A DNA stretch of 64,000 nt from Perognathus longimembris pacificus (Eukaryota; Chordata; Mammalia; Rodentia; Heteromyidae): positions 9,374,963 through 9,438,962 of the forward strand of contig NC_063176.1 in NCBI RefSeq assembly GCF_023159225.1. Direction: 5' to 3'. Below are positions 47,841 to 59,489 of this stretch, piece by piece. The notes under the pieces were generated by a model. The model was not told the origin of the DNA, did not search any database, and saw nothing but the letters and a program-made list of their open reading frames with translations. Position 1 is the first letter of the stretch. Each line of letters opens with the position of its first letter. Made by a program: the position numbers and the translations under genes.

Positions 47841-48010
47841 TATTTTCCATCGCTATTTTGGATAAATTCCTTTCAACCCTTTGGTTTGCGGTGTAAATAG
47901 GTGGGTGGAGTTGGGCTGGAGTATCTTAACATTGTTTATCCTGCTCTTTATCAAGTTCTCCAGCTGCGGATGCCCTGCTATGTTCTGGCAGTGCTGATGT
48001 GGTGATCAGG
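47841..48010. promoter_or_regulatory. Candidate conserved non-coding element
   Basis: Repeat-free, GC-balanced patch with TTTGGTTTGCGGTGTAAATAG, AACATTGTTTATCCTGC (forkhead-like) and CCAGCTGCGGATG (E-box). Function is inferred from texture only. Confidence 0.25.
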
Positions 48011-49825
48011 GTTGCAGTTTAGACAGTGCATGCATCAGAACCATCATCCTTCAGGTTTAAAGTGAATTGGATATTCTTTTCAGGGAAGAATTCTGTGTTA
48101 ACCACTTCTGACCTTCCGGCTCTGTTATCTTCATTTTCAACTCTAGTTCAGAATATCACTTTCTCTCTTTTTTTTTTTAAATTAAATTCTTCATCTTTCT
48201 TCATTACCACCTATCTTAAGTGTTTGTTGTTTCTATTACAGCAATTAAGAACTTATATTTTGTCTTACTCTAAGAGAGCAAGAACAATATAATAGACATT
48301 CATATCACGTCTTTCCCATACAGCTTTATTTTCCCAAGTCTCCACAATAATGCCAAATACAGAGTACATGCTTAGTAAAAGTACAATAAAGGGCTGTGTC
48401 TCTTCCTTAGGTCATCTGTACTGTATTCGGGAAAGCTAATTGGACATCACTGGTGGGCAGTCTCATTAGATATAACATACTAGTCTACTTTTTCCCTGCA
48501 CAGTTTTTCTTGGTCTAGAATCCTACTAGCCATCACAGATATGTCTGCCTATCTTCTAAAAGTCCTCTCATGAAGCTGTTTCTCCCTTGTATTTGGTAGC
48601 AATTATTCTAACAAGGATTGGTATATCAGCAACGTGATATTGTTTTTCTAGGTTTGATTTGTGATGCACAGGTATGTATATAGGTATATTTATGTGTACA
48701 GATAAACTCCATATTGAAGTGTATGCAGGTGTGAGTTTAGTGCTGTTACAAGGACTCAAGAAAGTATGGTAATTAATGCTAACTCTTGTGAAGGAAGGAA
48801 AATAACATTTTTTAAATGAAAGCTTTATTTAAATGCAACCTGCATAGATGGAATTGTGAGAAAATGACATTGTACATGGTTTGTGTGTATTGTCTTCAAA
48901 ATGAAGTGGGTGTGGGATTTATTTTTGTTTATTGAAGAATCATTTTGTTAAACACATAATGTATCACAATTGATAAAAATTTGAGAAACAGCAAATTTTA
49001 CATTTTTACAACTTGTGGCAATCATTGGTAACATGAAAGTTTAACATTTGCCCTGTGAAAATTTTGTTTAATATACTATTACAAATTAATTTATGATTCT
49101 CTACAAAAAATATCAGAGTGGAAAAATGAATGAAGTAGAAACCATGGGCCTTTAGGCCCTAATACTTTTGCCCACAAACAAATGATGTTATTGCTTATTT
49201 TTCTAGACTTAATTAATACATAGCTTAATTAATCTACACATTCACTGTGTATAAAACGTATATATTGTATATATGTAAAACATGAACAATGGGCATTCAT
49301 TTAAATTAGGAATATATCTACTTTTCTCTGTGATCTCAGATGCTTTGTTGCTTCAGACCCTACCTTAAATATCTGAAAATAGGCCAAAAATATAGTTGAA
49401 ATTGTTTTAATAAATGTGGATGGATGATAAGGAGAGTGGGTGAATTTAATGAAGAACCTGTTATGCATGCATGAAAATACAATGAAATCCATGTCTGATT
49501 TGAGCCTTATGACCTATTTGGAAAATATACAGAATTTTTTTTTTAAATGAAGTCTCAAAAGGAACATATCTGAAGAGTATCTTTCCTATATTTACACATC
49601 TATGGAGACAGATGTCATTTCCATGCTAGTCTTTTTTTGTTAAATCTCTAATATATAATTTAGTTGTTCAGTTCTATATCTTAGTCATTTTTTCTGCTTT
49701 AAAAATACAGCAGCCACCTTGGGAATAGTTATTGATGCCTTGGTAGACACTTTTTGAGAGAATATAGTGAGTATTGCCAAAATGCTTTCTAAAATGCATG
49801 AGATTTTTTTTAACTGGTGATTATA
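48011..49825. other. Unique sequence, possible L2 3' end
   Basis: About 1.8 kb. 48230-48400 resembles an L2/MIR-type 3' end (CCACAATAATGCCAAATACAG, TACATGCTTAGTAAAAG) but is weak. The rest is unassigned AT-rich DNA. Confidence 0.45.

Positions 49826-49827
<2 letters not shown>

Positions 49828-49869
<42 letters not shown>
49828..49869. repeat. (GT)21 microsatellite
   Basis: About 21 perfect GT units at the tail position of the adjacent reverse-strand SINE. Confidence 0.98.
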
Positions 49870-49873
<4 letters not shown>

Positions 49874-50130
49874 CAGTCTTGGACTCAGGGCCTGGTCATT
49901 GTTCCAGTCCTAGGGCTTAACCTCAGGTTACCAGCCTCATTCCTGTACTTTATTTTTCCCCTCAAGGCTAGCACTCTCCCACTTGAGACACAGCTCCTGT
50001 TTTTTAGTAATTTATTTCAGGAAAGAGTCTAACAGATTTTCCCATTCAGTTTGCCTTTAAACCTTGATCCTCATATCTCAGCCTTTTGAGAAGTGAGGAT
50101 TGTCTGTGTTAGCCATTAGCACAGGACTAT
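49870..50130 (-). mobile_element. Composite B1/tRNA-like SINE
   Basis: TTGCCAGTCTTGGACTCAGG, AGGCTAGCACTCTCCCAC, TTGAGACACAGCTCC, CCTTGATCCTCATATCTCAG and GTGTTAGCCATTAGCAC give both halves. About 60 bp of extra sequence inside the right monomer (49900-49965) partly repeats it (CAGTCCTAGGGCTTAACC). Confidence 0.75.
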
Positions 50131-51227
50131 GGGAACTTAATTTAACACTAAAATCGTGGTATTTTAAGATAAGTATACTTCCTCCGGAATATGAAAATAA
50201 TGCATATTCATTGTAGATATTTTAGAATCGAAAGGGATACTGAAAATAAAAAGTAACACTTTATGCGTCTAATTCTACAGCCCACAAGGAAGTAGTAGCT
50301 CTAAGATATTTTGATACTTTTACTTATACTCCATATTTGGTGCTCAATGTTCATCTTTTGATATCTCTTAATTTTATGATTTTCTTCAGCATAGATGTTT
50401 CTACCAGCATGATTGGAATTTTGGAAACAGCAGTATTCTTTTTGTCTTCTTTCTGCTGTAGCTCACTAAAATGGTGATTTTATATATGTCACTATTTTTA
50501 CAAACTGTTAAATGGTATCTTTTATAGAATCATACCAGTCTCTCAGAGAGTGTTGTACAGATGTTGGGTTGAATAGTAGTAATATTCATAAGGATTTTGA
50601 TAACCTTAGATAAATTATTTTTCCCAGAAAGGTTGTGCCAGTGACAATCTCTCCTGTGGGATTGGAGCATGACCATGTCAGCATTGCCTTCTTAGTGCCG
50701 AAAGATTTTTATGATGACCTGAAGGACTACTAGTCATATAACTCCTTTGAATTTAGAGTGTTACTCCTTATTTATGGTTATACTTCTTTATGGTTTTGAC
50801 TTGTAGTTACAACTTAGGCTAGCCCTTGGAGACTGCTGGCTGGCCAGAATTATTAGACAGTTCCTGAACAATTATTTACTCTAGTTTTACAATCAAGCTG
50901 GGGGTAACTAATGGTATGTTATTGGATTATAGAAATATTTAGTGGTGATCATGAAAACTTCAGGCTCTTTCTCTGGAGGAATGCTATACCAGTGAAAACA
51001 CCTTTATATATTACAGATTTCTGGGTAATTCTTGAGAACACTACATTGTTTGCATCTCTTTCTCCACATGACTCTCTTCCCTGTTTCCTGTGTATTCCTT
51101 TTCTGTGATAAGATATGCATTTTATGTGACTAGTACCACCTAAGTGTATTGCATTATACTCTTTTATAGTTGACATGACTTATCTGCTTGTCTTTATCAC
51201 CACTTGAGGGCATCCTAATATGAACCA
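50131..51227. other. Unique AT-rich sequence
   Basis: About 1.1 kb with no confidently recognised repeat or gene. Confidence 0.5.
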
Positions 51228-51240
51228 CTCCCTTTCTCTT

Positions 51241-51707
51241 TTTATATATATATATATTTTATTATCAAACAATTACAGAGAGGTTACAGTTTCATACATT
51301 AGGCATTGGATACATTTATTGTACCGTTTGTTACCTCATCCCTAATTCCCCCTCCCCCTCCCCCTCTCCCTTCCCCACCCCCATGAGTTGTTCAGTTCAT
51401 TTACACCAAATAGTTTTGCAAGTATTGCTTTTGTGGTTGTTTGTCTTTTTTTACCCCGTGTCTCTTGATTTTGGTAGTCGCTTCCAATTTCCTAGTTGTA
51501 ATACCAGTATACCCGGTTTCCAATATACTCAGATAAGAAACAGAGAAACTGTAGGTACAACCACAGGAAGGTGGTACAAGAAGATCATCAATAATAGAGG
51601 CTACAGTTACATATGGCACGTTGAAAGTAGTTACAACTGTGGTATAACAATTGTTTCCATAACATGGACTTCATTTCACTTAGCATTATCTTATGTGTTC
51701 GTAAGAG
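51241..51707 (-). mobile_element. L1 3' end, 5'-truncated
   Basis: Reverse-strand L1 3' UTR parallel to 19605-20050: TTATTATCAAACAATTACAG, GGCATTGGATACATTTATTG, a C-rich block (51345-51385), GAGTTGTTCAGTTCATTTAC and GTACAACCACAGGAAGG. A 12-bp candidate target-site duplication with one mismatch lies at 51229-51240 and 51708-51719. Confidence 0.9.
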
Positions 51708-51944
51708 TCCCTCTCTCTTAACCAAAATCATAACCTAGCTTTCAGTTACTTCAAGCAGGCATAATTTTTCTTTTTGTTGTTTGCTTTTACTGTAAACATC
51801 AGGTAATAGCCTGCCTTATTTGCTATCACTGCCTAACACATATCATTACAAGAAAATTCATATTTAAATAAAAAGCTAATACCTCGTCTGACTCTAGAGC
51901 CTTGTTCTTCCCACTTATTTTCTTTGTTAGAATTATGCCATTAT

Positions 51945-52156
51945 GGGCTAGGGATATGGCCTAGTGGCAAGAATGCTTGCCTCTTATACATGAGGCCCTG
52001 GGTTCAATTCCCCAGCACCACATATACAGAAAATGGCCAGAAGGGGCGCTGTGGCTCAAGTGGTAGAGTGCTAGCCTTGAGCAAAAAGAAGCCAGGGACA
52101 GTGCTCAGGCCCTGAGTCCAAGCCCCAGGACTCGGAAAAAAAAAAAAAAAAAAAAA
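51945..52156 (+). mobile_element. Dimeric ID-like SINE, young and intact
   Basis: Near-consensus plus-strand copy (GGGCTAGGGATATGGCC start, GGTTCAATTCC B box, both monomers, A-tail of about 20). A perfect 16-bp target-site duplication (AGAATTATGCCATTAT) is at 51929-51944 and 52157-52172. Confidence 0.97.
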
Positions 52157-52172
52157 GAATTATGCCATTATA

Positions 52173-52434
52173 TCCTTAGTATCATCTCAGCTTTCTGGTT
52201 TATTTGTGCTAGGTGCCTGGGTTACCCTTTACCTTACAAGCTGTGTCAACTGCTATGTCGCCTCTATTTGCTGAGCATTCATGCCAGAATTCCCAGTGGG
52301 TGAATGAAATCATGAATACCATTGCACACTATGCAGGGTTAATCTATTGATTAAGCTTAATGTATAGAGCAGGGACATTTAAAGACATTATCTATAGTTA
52401 TTAAAAATAAAACTGAAGAACTATTACTAGAGAG
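52173..52434. other. Unique sequence, no gene seen
   Basis: Short interval between a SINE and the LTR-like pair. Confidence 0.45.
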
Positions 52435-52748
52435 TGTAAGGTCCACTCCTGGGAGGGCTCCATGCAGATGCCCCACACCTGTTTAAGTCTTTGCCCACTA
52501 TCTGAGTAACTGGCACACCTGGAGGCAGTTACCTCCTCCTTCTCTGAACTCACACTGAATCCACCTGGCCACATCTGCCACCTTTTCCTGTATAATCTGG
52601 CTCAACACAGTCCCCACTCTTTTCTTTTCTCTTCCATTCTCTCTTGCTCTTTTCTCTCTTCCCCCCCCCTTCTTCCCGTCTGTCTCCCACACCTCCATCT
52701 TGTGTGGGCCTTAACCATGTGGTGGGTTTCCTTTCTGCGAACCTTACA
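52435..52748 (+). mobile_element. LTR-like element, plus orientation
   Basis: About 314 bp beginning TGTAAGG and ending CCTTACA, the TG...CA termini with short inverted repeats expected of a retroviral LTR. A TATAATC motif near 52592 is followed by a long pyrimidine tract (52608-52690), a plausible promoter and R-region layout. No internal retroviral coding is present nearby, so it would be a solo LTR. It is followed after 2 bp by a similar sequence in the opposite orientation. Confidence 0.6.
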
Positions 52749-52750
52749 AC

Positions 52751-53079
52751 TGTAAGGGATTTTCAAATAGACAACCATTGATGGAGACCTCCACGCGGTA
52801 TTCGGGCAGAAGAAAGCATTTCATTCAGCCCAACTGGGTTGGCTGCTCAATCTAAGGCACAAGTTGCAGGCTCTATGGTCACTCCTGGGCCATGCCTTAT
52901 CTAGGGTAGGCGGTAGGAGGTGTGTGGAGGTGGATTAGGGTGTGTCCAAATGGATATAGGGTGTGACCTCAGAGGTGGGGGGAGGTAACTGCCTCCAGGT
53001 GTGCCAGTTACCTAGGTAACTGGACTGAGATTGAAACAGGCAGGGGCACCTTCATGGAGTACTCCCAGGGGACCTTACA
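52751..53079 (-). mobile_element. LTR-like element, minus orientation
   Basis: Read on the reverse strand it also starts TGTAAGG and ends CCTTACA, about 329 bp. Its first roughly 120 bp closely match the first 120 bp of the neighbouring plus-strand element, including an exact 31-bp match (52506-52536 against 52981-53011), while the rest differs. It may be a second variant of the same LTR family. Confidence 0.55.
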
Positions 53080-54148
53080 AATAAGACAATAAAAATCATG
53101 TGAAAATTGTCTCCCCTCTCTCTCCATCCATAGTATTATACTATACTACTGCCTTTTCCCTTGAAGAAGTCAAGTTTTACAATGTGAGAATAAACTATTT
53201 AGGCATTGTCATATAGCATAGGCTCCTTTTGAATATTTCTTGAATAAACTTGGTCTAATCATAAGATCTGATCACTAAGGGGTTATGGAAAGAGTAGTAT
53301 ACACTACTTGGGTGAAATGATCATTTATGTCCTAGGACGGGCTTAATTACACAGTTGAGATTTCACCATGCCACCCTAAGCCACACATAATTTGCGACTT
53401 CTTGTTTCATCCTCGATTTTCCATGTAACATTTTCATGTGGTGTTTATCAGAGAGCAATTAAAACTATAGAAAGCGTATGATAAAGGGAGCTACTGTGTA
53501 TTTAAAGGGCTCATTGTTTTTTCTTTAAGTTTCATGGCACTGCCAAGGTATCTTATTGTTCATCAAAAGTGATGTGTTTGAAGGATCTTTTCTCTGATTT
53601 TGCTCTTATGTTGATTAGCAGTATAACTGTGGCAATTCACTTCATTAATCTATAATATGTAAATTTAGTTTATGTCATCATTTTCCAAAATATAGTAGAC
53701 ATCACACTCAGATGTTACTTGGGGGGAAAAGAATTTCCACAGTTAAATGAGTTTTAACAAACACAGCATGTTACTCTCCTTACGAATTCACAATGCAGAA
53801 TAACATCTTAAAGACTCTGAGCCTTCCTACAGGGGAATGTGATTTAACATAGTTGATCCTTACTTTTCTAATGAATTTGACTAGGGAGATCTGCTCATTA
53901 AATTCATTTCTGCAGAACGTTGTTTCAGTTTAAACTCATTCTGAGAAATGCCAGGCTAGGTTTCCTCAAATGTTATTTATATTTGGTATTTAATTTTATG
54001 TTTCAGTAATTTCACTTTATGTGCTTGTTTACTCTCTCAGAGTTATTTAGGAAAGGTACTTTTAGGCATGTTCATAGTTCAATGAAATGAATTTGTGCTG
54101 CACATCATCTAAAATGAACTAGTAACACAGTACAGTAGTCCTTCTTCA
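53080..54148. other. Unique sequence, no gene seen
   Basis: About 1.1 kb of AT-rich DNA, no repeat recognised. Confidence 0.5.
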
Positions 54149-54156
54149 AGACACAA

Positions 54157-54162
<6 letters not shown>

Positions 54163-54199
<37 letters not shown>

Positions 54200-54393
54200 G
54201 CCAGTCCTGGGCCTTGGACTCAGGGCCTGAGCACTGTCCCTGGCTTCTTCCCGCTCAAGGCTAGCACTCTGCCACGTGAGCCACAGCGCCGCTTCTGGCC
54301 GTTTTTTCTGTATATGTGGTGCTGGGGAATCGAACCTAGGGCCTCGTGTATCCGAGGCAGGCACTCTTGCCACTAGGCTATATCCCCAGCCCT
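54163..54393 (-). mobile_element. Dimeric ID-like SINE, very young
   Basis: Near-consensus reverse-strand copy with an uninterrupted T run of about 38-40 (to 54198), the longest pure tail in the window. The target-site duplication AGACACAATCTTTT starts at 54149 and at 54394. Sequence is closest to the 2994 copy (shared GCGGCGCTG-type and CCCGCTCAAGG variants). Confidence 0.97.
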
Positions 54394-54407
54394 AGACACA
54401 ATCTTTT

Positions 54408-55080
54408 GATATACTTTTATACTACATGAAAGAGGAAGAGAGAACCCAACGCTACACAATTTTATGATTTGTGAACTTTAGTGGCAAATAATTTCCTTGC
54501 CTGAAGTTATCACTGAGAACAAAACTAATGACCTTCTCTCAAAGTCACTTGAATGAAAAGAAGAATCCTCTTTTAGCAACAGTGTATATATAAGATTTGC
54601 CATCAGTTGCTTCACATAATTTGGTGATAAGTTGCCTGGATAAGTCCATGTTAAACAGATGCATGTAAGTACAGGACAGTAAAGTTCACAGGAAATGCAG
54701 ACTTGATTAACAAATGTCACTGTGAAAGGCTAATTGTAATTCTGCAGCATATACATTCTTGAATAATGTCTCCTAAAGGGCCAGCCAAAAGTCCTGCTTT
54801 TCTCTACTGTCCTCACAAAGAGAATTTTTAAATTTAAGTATTTCCTGGCATCATGAAAATCAAGAAAGTTATCGGGAATTTTTGCTATCTAAAGTTTCTA
54901 ATAAAAGTTAAAGCAATGAACAGTGCCTGAAAATGATACTTGAGCTCGTGATCACTAAGTAATAGAGATATCTTTTGAGAAGTTAACTAAATTTAGCACA
55001 TGTATATCCTTGGTTTGTAAATTGTGTACTTTTTACTCTGTGTTTCGTTGTCTCAACTTAATTCTTTTTGGGAAAAAAAA
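54408..55080. other. Unique sequence, no gene seen
   Basis: AT-rich; no recognised repeat until the L1 remnant. Confidence 0.5.
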
Positions 55081-55084
55081 TCTA

Positions 55085-55234
55085 GATTTGAGTTCTAAAG
55101 ATACAGTTATATCCATGTTCATTGCTGCACTATTCACAATAGCCAAGTTATGGATACAGCCCAAATATCTTACAATAGATGGGTGGATAAAAACATTTGC
55201 AGTCATATACAATGGAGTTTTACACAGCTATTAG
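55085..55234 (+). pseudogene. L1 ORF2 C-terminal remnant
   Basis: The frame reads MFIAALFTIAKLWIQPKYLT then IDGWIKTFAVIYNGVLHSY before a stop. This corresponds to the WNQPK/W-I-K C-terminal landmark of L1 ORF2 that is also present at 20107-20655. It is diverged and ends early. Confidence 0.85.
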
Positions 55235-55540
55235 AAAGACTATTAAGTCAATTGCAGAGAAATATATGGACTTAGATCACATTACATTGAGGAAAGCCCA
55301 GCTCAGAATCAGATGGCACATTTTTTTTTCCTCTCATATGCAGAAACTGGATCTAAAATACACAGGCAAACATTAAATGATAAAGGACTCTAGGCATGCA
55401 CACACAGTGAGACCTAAAGAGGATAAACTTAGAGGCAGAAGTTAAAGCTACAATGCCTCTTTACCTGTGAACATTTATTAAAAACAGTTACTGGAATGAG
55501 TTCCAGGAAACGGAAGCAAGGGTAACACTTCTGTAAGCAC
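55085..55540 (+). mobile_element. Old L1 fragment, ORF2 end and 3' UTR start
   Basis: Plus-strand L1. ORF2 C-terminal codons are followed by CAGCTATTAGAAAGACTATT, GGACTTAGATCACATTACATTG, CTCATATGCAGAAACTGG and CACACACAGTGAGACC, the order seen in old L1 3' regions. There is no polyadenylation signal; the match fades at the AT repeat at 55541. Confidence 0.8.
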
Positions 55541-55546
55541 CTCAAT

Positions 55547-55578
<32 letters not shown>

Positions 55579-55618
55579 TCCCATATATATACACACACAC
55601 ATATATATATATATGGTT
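55541..55618. repeat. (AT)n with CA insert
   Basis: About 78 bp of TA alternation with ATCCCATATAT and a (CA)5 interruption. Nearly self-complementary. Confidence 0.95.
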
Positions 55619-56135
55619 AGTATATTGAACTTTCTTACCAAGGTCACTAGTTACACATTTTAAAATAATTCTGTTGATTTATTATAAATAACTAATGTAT
55701 TTTCTCAAGACCATAGCAGGAAAAAATGAATTAGTACTTCGAAATTTTTCCAGCTCTAATTATTAAACAACTGCTTCAGTGGTGTAATTTTTCAACTCTT
55801 CATAATTAATGTCTCTGAATTGGCAATTAAATTGTGTTTAATTTTCATAACTGCTGTGATTAAATAATTACATATTTTGTTATTTCTAAAAATTAATTGT
55901 TTTATTGGCTATGGTGTTGATTGAGACCTCACTCAGTTAATTTATTGTCTTTTGTTTCATTGGAAATATTTTCTAAGTAAACCCAAAACTCCTTTGACTC
56001 AGTAGTGAAACTTGTATGTTTTTGAATGGGAAAAAATGAAACCTTTGATCCAAGAAAAAGAACAGCTATATATAAATCACTTACGGATTAATCTATTTTT
56101 CTTGGTAATGATCATTAAATAAACTTTATTGTTGT
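55619..56135. other. Unique AT-rich sequence
   Basis: No repeat or gene recognised. Confidence 0.45.
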
Positions 56136-56139
56136 TTTG

Positions 56140-56395
56140 TGCCTGTTCCAGGGTTTGTGCTTAAGGGTAGGACACTGTCCCTGAGCTTTGTTAGCTCAAG
56201 ACTAGCATTCTACCCCTTGACCTGCAGCTCCACTTCCAGCTTTTTATTGGTCAATTGGAGACAAGAGTCTCACTGCCTTTTCTGCCTGGCTAGTTGCCAA
56301 CTAGCAACTCTGGACTCAGCTTTCAGTCTGACACTCGGGTCTCAGTCTCCTAAGAGGCTATGATTATAGATGTGAGCCACTAGTGCCCAGCAATT
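56140..56395 (-). mobile_element. Composite B1/tRNA-like SINE
   Basis: Clear reverse-strand copy: AGGACACTGTCCCTGAGC, CAAGACTAGCATTCTACC, GGTCAATTGGAGACAAGAG, GGGTCTCAGTCTCCTAAG and GATGTGAGCCACTAGTGCCC. Read on the minus strand it begins with the B1 half. Confidence 0.85.
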
Positions 56396-57925
56396 ACAGA
56401 AACTTTTTGAAAGGAATCTTTTGGTAGAATACTCTTTTAGATTAATGATTTAAAGAAAGGCTAAATCCTTTTATTTGAAGAGGACACATAATTGTTAGCC
56501 AAATGTTACATTGCTAAAAAGAATTCTAGGTCTCATTTAAGTAGTCTATAGAATTTGTATGACTTTTATGTCAAGACTTATATATCATATCACACTTTAT
56601 TATAATAATATTATTATTTTCAATTTGAGAAGCGAAGGGATTACTCAGTTTGGGGGTACCTGGGTTATGATCATCTTGTGTGCATAAAATTGGGAGTTTA
56701 TTCACCTCTCAAACCTGATTTTACACAATGCCTTATGCTCCACTGCTTTGGTGTGGGGATTCTTTGTGGAACAATGTTAACGAATAAGCACAGTTCAGCA
56801 GTATAGATGCTCTGTTAGAAGAAAAGGAACAAAAGCAAAGTCACTTTAACCTTCAGCATCAGTTTCAGAGTGTGATGATCTGTAATCTTAACACAATTTG
56901 ATAGTTATGGGGGTGTCATAAAATGGCTAAGATCAATCTAAATTGTGTTAATGCCAGTCTTATGTAGTATAAGGCAGTTATATTTAGCATTGAGTAGCAA
57001 TAACTAAAACAAACATAAAATGCCAAAACTTGGATTAACACCAGTCCTTGAAGTTTAATTCTGAAGTCAAGAAGTGCCAAACCATGTGACATAAAGAAAT
57101 ATTAGCCCAAAGCAGAGAATCCTTGAGGCATTATAACATTGCGAAGATACCTTCGTCCATACTTACACTAATCTGTGGTCTCCTATAAGTGTGAAGAGTA
57201 CTTGTGACAGATAGTTCAAGCTTTCTAGGACCCTCAATGACAAATGTTGGGCATGTTAGAAACCATAAGCAATTCCAATGGGTAATGAGAGTTGTGTAAA
57301 ACACAGTATGTGACTTTCATTATGTAAAAAAGAAAAGTCCAGGAGGACACACACACACACACACACACACGCAAAAATATGTTTTGTTTTCCCAGTGATA
57401 AAATGACTTCCTGGTGCTCTACTTCAGGCTTTCTAGATGGTTGGTTATCATTCAACGCATTATTGAAATAATAGAGCTCTTTGTGTTATTAACACACCGT
57501 TCTATTTTTTTAGCATGTAACTCACAACTGTTTGGAGTGGTGTTCTGAACTATAGACCTACAGTATGATGACTAAATTTGCTCTAATCTGGAAAACAAAT
57601 GCAACGTATGCCTATGTTAAACCCCTAGACACCTATTGAAACTCCCTGGGAAAGTAATGAATCCATTCAAATGAATGAATCTTTCATGGTGCTTTGCATT
57701 TTAATAAGTTGAACACAGAAAAAGCTTACATATTCTGTGAGGAGAAAAATGAACTCTTTTGTTATTTCCCAAACCAGGATCTAAAGTAATTTATTTACCA
57801 GTTTAATTCATTAACCCATTTTTGCATTAACTTCATGAACCCATTAATAACACATTTTATATCTTCAAAATTGCTTTCATCATGGCAAAGAGCCTTATAA
57901 CTTGAAATTGTGATTAATGCCTGGT
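56396..57925. other. Unique sequence with a CA repeat
   Basis: About 1.5 kb; (CA)12 at 57347-57370. No gene or interspersed repeat recognised. Confidence 0.5.
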
Positions 57926-57927
57926 GC

Positions 57928-58115
57928 CCCGGGCTGGTGGCTCATGCCTATAGCACTAGCTACTCAAGTAGATGAGATCTGAAGATCATGATCAAAGTCA
58001 ACCTGAGCAGGTCTGCTAGACTCTTTCATCTCTAACCACCAAAAAGCCAGAAGTAAAGCTGAAACTCAAAGCAGCTAATCCCTAAGGTTAAGTGCTAGTA
58101 CTGGCACAAAAAAAT
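57928..58115 (+). mobile_element. Composite B1/tRNA-like SINE
   Basis: GGGCTGGTGGCTCATGCC, TAGCTACTCAAGTAGATGAG, ATCTGAAGATCATGATC and CATCTCTAACCACC give the B1 half. A decayed right half (AAAAGCCAGAAGTAAAGCTG, AAGTGCTAGTACTGGC) follows, and then an A run. Confidence 0.8.
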
Positions 58116-59485
58116 GAAATAAAACGTATTTTTGTATCTATCCAAATGTGCTGTCTTCAGGTATTTTTCTTGTAACATTTCTAAATAGTGTGTTAGAGAC
58201 TTTCTCTACCCCTAATACATCATTTCCTTTTTACCAGTTAAAGGAAGATAATCTGATTTATTAATGTCTCCTCTTAAGCTAAAAATGGGAGCAGCCATGA
58301 ATATTTTCAACCTTTTTCTAAACTTAAAAATTTTGTTGAATAACAAAACAAAAATGTCTACCAAATGAATAAATCACATCATCAGACACAAAACCCAGAG
58401 ACAGACACTTTTGTTTTTTTGTATTTACATAAAATGCTTTACTAAAAATGATCATGATGTTTGTTTCCCCATTTAGTTGACTCTTAACTTTACACATTAT
58501 TATATTATATAATTGAAATTACAAAGGTAAATTTTATATGCGTATTGAAACCTTTGTTACTATTTACTTTTTAATGAAAGCTTTTGTGCATTTTAAAATA
58601 TTCTGTAACCTTTCTTCCCCTAATGTGACAATGTCATGTAACGAATGTTCCTTATTATCACAAAGTAGAAGAGTAGAAAAACATAGGGCACGTTCTAATG
58701 AATAGCTTGGTAGTAGTGTCAGAACAAATGTATACTACTAGAATAATTTACCAAACCTTGGCTTCTTTAGTATATGGAAGTAAAAGAGACAATTAAGGTT
58801 ATTTAATGAGTAAAAATAAACTTGTAAAAGGAAACTGTAATATGAGGGAGGACTAGTCACAGGTTGATAGATGATAGATATAATAATGAATTTAAATACC
58901 TATTAAGTAAATCATGACCATACCCTCTTATTAGACAGTGTTTAATAAACTAGAAGACATCACAATCTGATAAATCTGTGTTTTAATATTCAGCAATTTA
59001 TTATTTAAATCATTCCTGTGTCTTTTACTACAATAGTTAGCTAAGTATTTTTTTTTTAAGGAACAGAAAAATCTGCAGTCAATTCCAATGTTATAATAGG
59101 AAAAGGAAAGTCTAAAATCCGGGATTTTAGAAGTTAACCATGGTCTTTTCACCATGGTCTTGCCAGAAGAAAAAAATTGAGTTTGGATGATAAAGTGTTG
59201 GGAAGTTACTTAAGGTATATGCATTTACATTAAGTAATTTAAATATTTATCTTATTTCTAGTGCTTAAGATCTTATTGTTGAATAGTACTTTTCATGAAA
59301 AGTTGGTGGTTAGTAAAATTAGTAGCACTATCTAAAAAAAAAAAAAAAAAAAAAAAAGAAAGAGAACCTTTTGAATGTTACAATGTAACCAAACTTGATA
59401 ATAGACTTTCCATTACTTCAAAGTATTTTCTATCAAATCCAGGATTCCTTCTCCTGATTTATTTATTTGTTTGTTTCTTTGTTTG
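58116..59485. other. Unique sequence with an A24 run
   Basis: About 1.4 kb; an isolated A run at 59334-59357 followed by GAAAGAGAA. No SINE body was recognised next to it. Confidence 0.5.
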
Positions 59486-59489
59486 TGTC

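Noticed and set aside
50300..50720. Possible old L1 or other repeat
   Set aside because: CCCAGAAAGGTTGTGCCAG suggests an L1, but the flanks do not follow any L1 order I recognise.
57347..57371. CRISPR-like or tandem array
   Set aside because: Simple CA repeat. No spaced direct repeats occur anywhere, and the DNA is mammalian.
59334..59357. Tail of a processed pseudogene
   Set aside because: No polyadenylation signal, target duplication or coding similarity upstream of the A run.
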